A model generated the notes under the pieces. That model was not told the origin of the DNA and made no database searches. It saw only the letters and a program-made list of their open reading frames with translations. A program made the translations under genes and the position numbers. A DNA stretch of 16,289 nt from contig JAFTCU010000190.1 in NCBI GenBank assembly GCA_017454585.1, forward strand, positions 1 to 16,289, given 5' to 3'. Within the stretch, counting starts at the first letter, position 1; each line of letters starts with the position of its first letter. This document shows positions 8,645 to 15,020 of the stretch, in pieces. The stretch comes from Thermoguttaceae bacterium. GTDB taxonomy: Bacteria; Planctomycetota; Planctomycetia; Pirellulales; Thermoguttaceae.

Positions 8645-10267
8645 ATGAAAAATCGCACGCTTATTTTGCTTCTCCTCGCACTGCTCCCGCTTGTAATACT
8701 AACGGGTGCGTCCCTTTGGGATTTTTTCTCCGTTCCTCCCCGCTCGGCGCCTAACGACCAGGAACTGATTGCTGAAGTTGACAGAGGCAAGCTGGATCGC
8801 CTCAATGGGATCAAAGTCGCAAAAGCCCTCGAGGTTGGTCTTGAGGACGTACAGTTGATCCTCCCGCTCGACCCGCAAAAATCCCAATTCCTCAATCACA
8901 TGGGGCACTACGGCGAATACCGTGGAGGTCTGGCTTACGTCCAGCGCTGGAACTCCGTCCTGAGCAGCTTTCTGGAGACATTGCGTCCCTTGCGTAAAAT
9001 CACATCAGAGGCTCTTTCAGATGCCGAGGAAATGAACGAGGAAAACGAGGAAATCTCCACAGGCGCGTTTGAAAGCATCCGTAAAGCCATGGGGCGATTG
9101 AACGGTGCGTTCCGGGAGTTTAATTTCTCCCTTGAAGAATTTTCCAAGGCGTTTCCGGAGGTTCCTCTCGCCAAAGATTCCAACGAAATCTCTGCCGACC
9201 TGAAGGAAATGGTCGATTTGGCTTCGGAACGGGTCAAGCGCGCGCGGGAAATGCACCAGCTCAAAGCATCCTTTATGGAAGCACAAAAACACTATGAGGC
9301 GGGTGAACTCCTCAAATGTAATCAGCTCTGTGCCAAAATTCTGACCAGTGAACTGGCAGATGACGCATTTCTGGAAAAAGTCCAGAAAGTTCACTACAAA
9401 GCCCGCGCCAAGCGTGCGATTAACGAAATCGACGAGATTGAAAAATCAGAAAGTATGCCTCAGCGTCGGCTCGACCGGCTGGAAGAACTGTCCGAAAAAG
9501 TCCGCGACGCGGGTAAACGGCTGGACGCGGAAACCAAAGAATCCCTCGGAAAGGAATTCCTGACAAAAATGAACGACGTGGTCATCGCCAGCGTCGAGGA
9601 ACTTTACTCGGACGAAATTATCCAAGCGATTTCGGCGCTGGAAAAGAATCCGCCTCAAAGTTTCGCGGATGGGCTTTATGAAGTTGGGAAAATCGCCGAG
9701 AATATCCAAAAAATGAACTCCCAACTCAAGAAAAGCATGGGGACCACCGAAACTCTTCCAAGTGTGACAGCATTTCGGGAGAGGCTTCAGGTCTTTCTCG
9801 AAACGTTGTTGAAAGACAGGCTCCCCGCAGATATTTCGGCTGATGAAAACATCCAGGAAGCTGTTCTGACGGGTCGAAAAACCGTCACTGGCTACTTTAA
9901 ACCAGTAATGGAAGACGGCAAGAAAGTCGGCTACAAAATTTACGACTCTTACGAAGATTTCAAGAATCCAACCGGTTCGAAAGGAGTAACTCCGATCAAG
10001 GATTTCCTCGCCGAACCCGGTCCATCTCTGGAATCGCGCTGTGTCAAGGAGTATCTGCTTGCACGCGAAGAGCTTCTGAAGAGTTTCGAGAATAAAATTT
10101 TCTGGACCCGTTTCCTTGAAAAATGCGAGGAACTTCAGAAAGAATTGAGGGACTGGGAAAGCAGAACCGGTCTGAAGGTTTCCTTCTCACTCAAGGAACA
10201 AATTGCCATAGCCAAAAGGACGCTCCAGGACGAGAACTGGAACATCATCAGGAAAATATTCAAGTAA
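8645..10267 (+). CDS. Membrane-anchored coiled-coil protein of unknown function
   Basis: 540 residues, no recognised family. Residues 1-5 are basic and 6-26 form one hydrophobic stretch (TLILLLLALLPLVILTGASLW region), which reads as an uncleaved signal anchor. The rest would then lie outside the cytoplasm. Most of it is charged and helical, with probable coiled coils at about 110-215 and 240-330, and a TPR-like pair of helices (EAQKHYEAGELLKCNQLCAKIL region, 212-233). A short strand-rich insert (about 415-445, GYFKPVMEDGKKVGYKIYDS region) breaks the helices, followed by helices to the end. The start is fixed: an in-frame TAA (8639-8641) ends one codon before the ATG. No strong Shine-Dalgarno site is visible, and the gene starts 47 bp after the GAP1-like gene. 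Its anchoring and helical nature suggest a partner for the external tail of the GAP1-like protein; that is inference. Confidence 0.7.
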   Translation: MKNRTLILLLLALLPLVILTGASLWDFFSVPPRSAPNDQELIAEVDRGKLDRLNGIKVAKALEVGLEDVQLILPLDPQKSQFLNHMGHYGEYRGGLAYVQRWNSVLSSFLETLRPLRKITSEALSDAEEMNEENEEISTGAFESIRKAMGRLNGAFREFNFSLEEFSKAFPEVPLAKDSNEISADLKEMVDLASERVKRAREMHQLKASFMEAQKHYEAGELLKCNQLCAKILTSELADDAFLEKVQKVHYKARAKRAINEIDEIEKSESMPQRRLDRLEELSEKVRDAGKRLDAETKESLGKEFLTKMNDVVIASVEELYSDEIIQAISALEKNPPQSFADGLYEVGKIAENIQKMNSQLKKSMGTTETLPSVTAFRERLQVFLETLLKDRLPADISADENIQEAVLTGRKTVTGYFKPVMEDGKKVGYKIYDSYEDFKNPTGSKGVTPIKDFLAEPGPSLESRCVKEYLLAREELLKSFENKIFWTRFLEKCEELQKELRDWESRTGLKVSFSLKEQIAIAKRTLQDENWNIIRKIFK

Positions 10268-10297
10268 ACCCGAATTTCATTCATAAACTTTTTTCAC

Positions 10298-10302
10298 AAG
10301 GA
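10298..10302 (+). promoter_or_regulatory. Shine-Dalgarno site of the first vWA gene
   Basis: AAGGA lies 7 nt before the ATG at 10310, the clearest ribosome binding site in the second half of the operon. It supports the MYSQEIS start. Confidence 0.7.
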
Positions 10303-10309
10303 TTTTGTA

Positions 10310-11164
10310 ATGTACTCACAGGAAATCAGTCGTCATAACAAAGCATGTTTCCTTTTCCTTTTGGACCAGTCGTACTCCATGGAAGAGCCTCTTGGAGCCT
10401 CCCAGAACCGCAAATGCGACGAGCTTGCCGCGGCCATTAACGCCTGGCTTCAGAATATGGCGATCCGCGCCAGTGGTGACTCGGGGATTAAGGACTGGAT
10501 GGACATTGGTGTCTTTGGCTATCGTACTGACCCAGTGGGAAATCCAATCATTGAGTCGGCGCTTCGCGGACCGTTTACCGGTCGTTCGATCGTTTCGATT
10601 ACCGATCTTGGAATGAATCCTATCCGAATCGATCAGCGTATGCAGGTCATTCCCGATGAAGAAACGGGCGAAGTTTTCCAGATCCCCTGCGAAGTCCCGA
10701 TTTGGGTGGACCCGGTCGCGGAAGGGGGAACGCCGATGTGCCACATGTTCTACCACGCCCACGAACTTCTTTCCGCCTGGATTTCAGAGCACCCCTACAG
10801 TTTCCCGCCGATTGTGGTTCATATTACAGACGGCGAGTCCCAGGACGGTGACCCGGTTCCGTTTGCTCGCGCTTTAACAAGTCTGGCAACAAACGACGGA
10901 AACGTCCTCCTTTTCAACTGCCACCTTTCGATGGCCGCGAATGATTCCTTTATGTTCCCGGCCACTCCCTCGGGGCTTCCTGACCAGCTGGCCTATAATC
11001 TTTTTGAAATGTCGAGCATTTTGCCCGACACTTTTTACCAGCACGCCATCATGGAAGGATTTCCACTTCAGCCGGGAGCGCGCGGAATGGCCTTCAATGC
11101 CGATATGGTTTGCCTGATTCAGTTCCTGAACATGGGGACCCAGGCCGCGCCGGGATTACGGTGA
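10310..11164 (+). CDS. vWA-domain protein with intact MIDAS
   Basis: 284 residues, no signal peptide or membrane segment, so probably cytoplasmic. The whole protein is one von Willebrand factor A fold. Its metal-ion-dependent adhesion site is complete: DQSYS (D19, S21, S23) after the first strand, T141 in GGTPM, and D174 in HITDG. Such a site binds a divalent cation and uses it to contact a partner protein's acidic residue. Length is close to a bare vWA domain, with an insert around 85-135 (GMNPIRIDQR region) that is shared with the next gene and marks them as paralogues. Bacterial vWA proteins of the TerY type are known to work with kinases and phosphatases; a kinase-like gene is in this operon but no PP2C phosphatase is seen. 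The vWA fold is firm; its partner is not known. Confidence 0.88.
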   Translation: MYSQEISRHNKACFLFLLDQSYSMEEPLGASQNRKCDELAAAINAWLQNMAIRASGDSGIKDWMDIGVFGYRTDPVGNPIIESALRGPFTGRSIVSITDLGMNPIRIDQRMQVIPDEETGEVFQIPCEVPIWVDPVAEGGTPMCHMFYHAHELLSAWISEHPYSFPPIVVHITDGESQDGDPVPFARALTSLATNDGNVLLFNCHLSMAANDSFMFPATPSGLPDQLAYNLFEMSSILPDTFYQHAIMEGFPLQPGARGMAFNADMVCLIQFLNMGTQAAPGLR

Positions 11165-11248
11165 TTTTCTATTAAAAATTCCCAGGGCTGAGCCAGATAT
11201 GACTATCCCTGTATAAAGAAACACTGACAAATCAACCATTGAAAGAAA

Positions 11249-13456
11249 ATGAATACAGCGTGTGCAGTTTTTTTGATTGAAGAATCCCCTTCGATGAAAA
11301 CGCGAATCGCAGAAGGAACGCATTCCCGACTGGAAAGTATTGCCACGGCGGTTAATTCCGCGATTCGGCAAATGGAGGGAATGCCGTCCATTGATGTTGC
11401 GATTATCGGGTATCATCGCGACGCGGAGGGCAATCCAGTCATAGGGAGTCGTTGGGGCGGCCCTTATGAGGGGAAAATATGGGTTTCTTCGGACGTTCTG
11501 GCAGTTAATCCTATCCGAATCGAGACTCGGGCCAAACACATGGTGAACCCGGTTACGCGGGCAGTGACTCAAATGACCGTTGAGTTCCCCGTCTGGTTCG
11601 ACCTGATCCCCGGCGCAGGCAGGCTGCAGTATAAAACCGTTTATGAGTATTTGGCCCAAATGCTCAACGATTGGATCCAGCAAACGGAACCCGCAATTCC
11701 GCCGCTGGTTTTCAGCTTTCTCTCGGACCTTCAGCCCAACGATTCTATCGCTGACGCGGTCATTCCTCTGGGAAAGGTTTCGACGCAGCAGGGTTTTCCA
11801 ATGCTCCTCCAGTTCCACGTTGGATCCTACACCAACGTCCCGGCCATCAAGTACCCTAGTGTCGCCCAGTTCCTTCCTTATGGGCCGGTCCAGGAGCTTT
11901 TTTACGCATGCAGCCCTCTGACCGATTTTATGTTCACGGCCTTGCGCCAGAATCAGGAATTTCCCACTGCCGGGGCCAAGGCGCTGGTTTACAATGGCCG
12001 TATGATCGACATTGTGCGGATGCTCGGTTGCGTAAAGGTTTTCCAATCCATGCGCCCGGCACACGCTTCAGGGACCCAATTAAAAGCTGGTCCTGAATTT
12101 AACGTTTCTGTCCCGGAATCCAGCCCTCAAATTCCCGATTTTAAACCTCAAAATACGGCAATCAAGCCGCCAATTCCCGCGTTTGCCGCACAGCCGCCTC
12201 AAACTTCGCCGATTGCTCCGCCGAACCAGGAAAGCGCGCATCAACAGCCCCCGTTGATGGCAGAGCCACCTCAGTTTCGGGCGCAGAATCCCCCAATGGC
12301 TGCACCGAATCAGGAGAACAAGCCACTGACACCACCGTTGATGGCTCAGCCTCCAGAAATCAAACCTGCTCATCTCGCGATGCCGCCGGAACAGCCAGCG
12401 TCATCTCCGATTCCGTCCATTACGCCTTGTCCTCCCATCCAGTCCAAAACCCGCAATTCGTTCCAAATGCCGGGCGTGATCCCAATGTCGAAATCCTCAG
12501 ACGCCTTATTTGAAGATTTCGACCATGAGTCGGACGAGGACGATTCTCTTTCCGATATTCCATCGGTAGAAAATCTTCCTGAAGTGAAAGCGGATATCAT
12601 ACCGGACGGTTTTGAGTACCGGTGCCAGCCGTTTGCAACGAACAAATCCGTACCGGAACCTCCGAACCTTCCGCCGCGGCTGGCCCTGGTGATCCTCATG
12701 ATGGACCGTTCCGTCTCCAGCCTGATGTACAAACCAGCCCTTGAAACGTGGGAGAAACGAAAGGACAAGATCCGCTTTATGCTCGGTGAATTTGCCCGCC
12801 GCGGACGTGGCCGTTACGACGTTGGAATCGTATCCTACGGCAAAGAACGGGATGGCAAAATGTCCGTGTACCGAGGTTCCCTGGGAAGAACTTTCCTTTC
12901 GGATAATTGCCTGACGGAAACGGCCGGCAAGGTCGAACTGACGATGATCCAGATCCCCAACGGAATCGGCGGCCTGATTTCTCTTCCACGCAAGAAGCTT
13001 TACTTCACGGACTGCACGCCGACCTATTCCGGCGATCCCGTGATGGGGATCCAGAGCGCGATCGAGATCATTCGCGAGTGGGAACAAACCCGCCAGAATA
13101 AAGTGCTTTCGCCTGTCATCGTCCATTTAACGTCAGGTTATTTCCGCACGGAACGGCTGGATGAGGCGTTGAACCTTTTGGCCGACCCAACACTTCCGCA
13201 GGTTTCATTCCTTCAGTGGGTTTTCACCGAGCGTCCTCACATCGGAGTTTGCTGTCCGGCAGATACCACTTTCACGCATGACGAAACACTTCAAATGCTT
13301 TGGGAACGGACCGACCCGCTCCCCGCTCGAGAATTTCTGGCGGGGCTGCGTCCCGGCATTCACGAGGAATCACGCGGAATGATGGTCAATATGGATTTCG
13401 ACGTCCTTTTCGAGGCACTCGACACATTGGCCAAGAAGAAGAGCGAGAAGCCGTAA
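11249..13456 (+). CDS. Tandem vWA protein with degenerate MIDAS sites and Pro/Gln-rich linker
   Basis: 735 residues, probably cytoplasmic. Domain 1 (about 3-265) is a paralogue of the preceding protein: IEESPSM replaces LDQSYSM (Asp to Glu11), GYHRDAEGNPVIGS and VNPIRIE align with GYRTDPVGNPIIES and MNPIRID, the MIDAS Thr is Arg125, and the last Asp is kept (D160 in FLSD). A Pro/Gln/Ala-rich linker (about 290-400) holds two imperfect copies of a unit built on PNQE and PPLMA, followed by an acidic patch (421-433, FEDFDHESDEDDS). Domain 2 (about 475-735) keeps DRSVS (D486, S488, S490) and a T590 or T592 in DCTPT, but has HLTSG where HITDG is expected (S629 for Asp). The start is fixed by an in-frame TGA three codons upstream; the Shine-Dalgarno signal is weak. 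It is the last gene of the operon, 84 bp after the first vWA gene. A scaffold or regulatory role is inference. Confidence 0.85.
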   Translation: MNTACAVFLIEESPSMKTRIAEGTHSRLESIATAVNSAIRQMEGMPSIDVAIIGYHRDAEGNPVIGSRWGGPYEGKIWVSSDVLAVNPIRIETRAKHMVNPVTRAVTQMTVEFPVWFDLIPGAGRLQYKTVYEYLAQMLNDWIQQTEPAIPPLVFSFLSDLQPNDSIADAVIPLGKVSTQQGFPMLLQFHVGSYTNVPAIKYPSVAQFLPYGPVQELFYACSPLTDFMFTALRQNQEFPTAGAKALVYNGRMIDIVRMLGCVKVFQSMRPAHASGTQLKAGPEFNVSVPESSPQIPDFKPQNTAIKPPIPAFAAQPPQTSPIAPPNQESAHQQPPLMAEPPQFRAQNPPMAAPNQENKPLTPPLMAQPPEIKPAHLAMPPEQPASSPIPSITPCPPIQSKTRNSFQMPGVIPMSKSSDALFEDFDHESDEDDSLSDIPSVENLPEVKADIIPDGFEYRCQPFATNKSVPEPPNLPPRLALVILMMDRSVSSLMYKPALETWEKRKDKIRFMLGEFARRGRGRYDVGIVSYGKERDGKMSVYRGSLGRTFLSDNCLTETAGKVELTMIQIPNGIGGLISLPRKKLYFTDCTPTYSGDPVMGIQSAIEIIREWEQTRQNKVLSPVIVHLTSGYFRTERLDEALNLLADPTLPQVSFLQWVFTERPHIGVCCPADTTFTHDETLQMLWERTDPLPAREFLAGLRPGIHEESRGMMVNMDFDVLFEALDTLAKKKSEKP
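12212..12355 (+). repeat. Imperfect repeat units encoding the Pro/Gln-rich linker
   Basis: Two units of the form PNQE, a few residues, PPLMA, PP occur at residues 322-341 and 352-369 of the tandem-vWA protein, with PPMAA between them. The DNA copies have diverged in sequence, so this is old duplication or selection for composition, not a fresh tandem repeat. Confidence 0.5.
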
Positions 13457-13468
13457 AATCAGCTGAGT

Positions 13469-13500
13469 TGCGACTTGCGTTTTGAGAACTGCGAGTCGCA
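13469..13500 (+). terminator. Hairpin just after the operon
   Basis: TGCGACTTGCG (13469-13479) pairs with the segment 13490-13500 (ending AGTCGCA) over 11 positions including two G-U pairs, around a 10-nt loop. It begins 12 nt after the last vWA stop. No U-run follows, so it may protect the 3' end of the message or act with the next hairpin, and is not a textbook terminator by itself. Confidence 0.55.
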
Positions 13501-13532
13501 CAAAGCGTGACGTAGAATAAAAACTTGACTCG

Positions 13533-13566
13533 AAAAGAGGGTGGCCGCAATGACCACCCCTTTCTG
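13533..13566. terminator. Probable bidirectional terminator between convergent genes
   Basis: GGGTGG (13539-13544) pairs with CCACCC (13554-13559) around a 9-nt loop. The stem is preceded by AAAAGA and followed by CTTTCT, giving U-rich tracts on both strands. It lies between the + strand operon and the - strand RraA-family gene, which end facing each other, so it can serve both. Confidence 0.6.
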
Positions 13567-13572
13567 AAAATT

Positions 13573-14307
13573 TTAGAAGTACCCGCCGCGGGCGTGGACT
13601 TCTTCCGGCGAAAGACCCGCCTGGATCCAGTCTTTGAATTCGTCTTCGTTCCGCACGATCGACTCGGCCCGTTCCAGAACCGCGACGCAGATCTTGCGGG
13701 GAACGACCACCGCCCCGTCAATGTCGGCGAAAATCAGGTCGCCCGGCTTGATCAGGGCCGTTCCGCAAACGACCGGGACCTGGAATCCCGTCATTTTCGC
13801 GCGAGAGAGCGACCCGTTGGAAGTGCGGTAGCGGCACCAAATGCGGAATTTCTGGGACAAAATGTCGCCCGTGTCACGGATCCCGCCGTCGATGATCGCA
13901 CCGCGGACGCCCTTCGCCATGGACATTTTGGTCATGACGCCACCCCAGTGGGATGCGTGATCGACGCCGTTCGCGTTCCAGACGCACACCATGTTCGGCT
14001 TGAGCTGGTCGAGCATTTTCACGCGGAGTTCCAGCTCGCCCGAAACGGTCGGATCGGCGTTCGAGCGGATCGTGAAGGCGAAGCCGGCCAACACCATGTC
14101 GTCGCGCAGCGGGGCGATCTCTTCCGGAAGCGCCTGGTTCGTGAGGCACATTTCGCGCATCACGTCGTTCACGCAGCCGGTGTAGAGCTTTTCGTACCGC
14201 GCGATGATCTCTTCTTCCGGGATCGGCAGCTCGCACATCTCGACGTCGTCGCGAATGTGGCGCAGATTCTCAATATTCATCTTGGATTTTGGTTTGTTCT
14301 CTTCCAT
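13573..14307 (-). CDS. RraA-family protein (4-hydroxy-4-methyl-2-oxoglutarate aldolase-like)
   Basis: 244 residues, cytoplasmic. The core matches the RraA / HMG-CHA aldolase family: GGVMTKMSMAKGVRGAIIDG (122-141) with the following GIRDTGD (R144, D145), where family members bind pyruvate or oxaloacetate and a divalent metal, and DLIFADIDGAVVVP (190-203). Family members cleave 4-hydroxy-4-methyl-2-oxoglutarate or decarboxylate oxaloacetate, while the E. coli namesake inhibits RNase E. The retained Arg-Asp pair favours an enzyme. The ATG ending at 14307 is preceded by AAAGGG 8 nt upstream; the later Met10 lacks such a site. Slightly longer than the usual 160-220 residues because of an N-terminal extension of about 25. 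It has its own promoter, converges on the operon and is probably metabolic. Substrate cannot be told from the sequence. Confidence 0.85.
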   Translation of the reverse strand: MEENKPKSKMNIENLRHIRDDVEMCELPIPEEEIIARYEKLYTGCVNDVMREMCLTNQALPEEIAPLRDDMVLAGFAFTIRSNADPTVSGELELRVKMLDQLKPNMVCVWNANGVDHASHWGGVMTKMSMAKGVRGAIIDGGIRDTGDILSQKFRIWCRYRTSNGSLSRAKMTGFQVPVVCGTALIKPGDLIFADIDGAVVVPRKICVAVLERAESIVRNEDEFKDWIQAGLSPEEVHARGGYF

Positions 14308-14357
14308 TACAGAAACCCTTTTGTGTGTGAGACGGTCTGAAAAATGAATCTTTCCGA

Positions 14358-14386
14358 ATTATACCACTTTTAAAATTTTTTGCCAG
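14358..14386 (-). promoter_or_regulatory. sigma70-type promoter of the RraA-family gene
   Basis: On the - strand, CTGGCA (14381-14386) and a perfect TATAAT (14358-14363) are separated by 17 nt. The -35 matches TTGACA at 4 of 6. The spacer is A/T-rich. The start codon lies about 50 nt downstream. Confidence 0.65.
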
Positions 14387-14424
14387 TGGGGGGCAGGACT
14401 CCAAGTCCAACTTGCGAACGGAGC

Positions 14425-14893
14425 AAATGGTGAAAATGGGAACGTCCCGGAGTTCACCTCCAGCCCACTTCCCACTCCAGCGATTATAGGCCCCGCGGAT
14501 TGGGCGGATTTGATTAAAAGAGTTTTTAAACTGCAAACCAGTTTCCAAAGTGCGCGACTCACCCACTTCAGCCCCTGATTTAAACACGGATTTTCACGGA
14601 TTAAAAGGATTTTCACGGATTATTTAAAGGAAATTTTGCGTCTTCTTCCTGGTTTTGAATCAATGAAAACGAAATCCTTTTAATCCCTCGAATCCGTGGA
14701 AATCCGTGTTTAAATGAAAGGTTGGAAGTGAAACTGGCTTGAGTCTTGGAAAGGGAATTTTTGGGGGGAATCCCTTAAAATTTTTTAAATCCAATCCGCC
14801 TTAATCCGCCTGATCCGCCCAATCCGCGGGGCCTATAATCGCTGGACTTTGAGGCGAGCTGGTGAACTTTGGGTCAGACTCATTCGACCATTT
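14425..14893. repeat. Nested inverted-repeat element in the intergenic region
   Basis: Most of the 713-bp gene-free stretch between the RraA-family and DUF4838 genes. Outer arms 14476-14509 and 14813-14846 are perfect reverse complements over 34 nt, with the shared core GATTATAGGCCCCGCGG. Weaker pairs extend outward: AGTTCACC (14451-14458) with 14861-14868, and AAATGGT (14425-14431) with 14887-14893. An inner pair, 14578-14602 and 14691-14715, matches at 24 of 25. A 15-nt direct repeat (14588-14602 and 14607-14621) and about four ATCCGCC units spaced about 10 nt apart (14793-14827) are also present. No open frame with family features is seen inside, so it resembles a non-autonomous palindromic or MITE-like element. 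Confidence 0.75.
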
Positions 14894-14926
14894 CGCCCGG
14901 TTTTTTGTCAAAATCAAGGGGGGCAC

Positions 14927-14955
14927 TTGACAGACGATTCCCGTGGTGCTATAAT
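14927..14955 (+). promoter_or_regulatory. Consensus sigma70 promoter of the DUF4838 gene
   Basis: TTGACA (14927-14932) and TATAAT (14950-14955) match consensus at 12 of 12 with an optimal 17-nt spacer. A transcript would begin near 14962, leaving a leader of about 60 nt before the ATG at 15021. GAGGTG (15012-15017) just before the ATG is the likely ribosome binding site. Confidence 0.85.
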
Positions 14956-15020
14956 GATTTCGTACCGGAAAGTCTTTCGGATAATTTCCTTCCCCCACCC
15001 TTTTACCCCCTGAGGTGCTT

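Noticed and set aside
11165..11248. Possible internal promoter between the two vWA genes
   Set aside because: TATAAA is present but no convincing -35 at a fitting distance, and the 5-bp CAGGG/CCCTG pairing is too weak to call.
11156..12064. Long open frame on the - strand (302 codons)
   Set aside because: It lies antisense to domain 1 of the tandem-vWA gene, whose protein has clear vWA motifs and a close paralogue next door. The antisense product has no recognisable domain.
13525..14340. Long open frame on the + strand (271 codons)
   Set aside because: It is the mirror of the RraA-family gene, rich in His/Arg/Asp as expected from the reverse of that coding sequence, and has no ribosome binding site.
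14588..14621. Short repeats as a CRISPR array
   Set aside because: Only two 15-nt copies 4 nt apart; no regular spacers and no cas genes.
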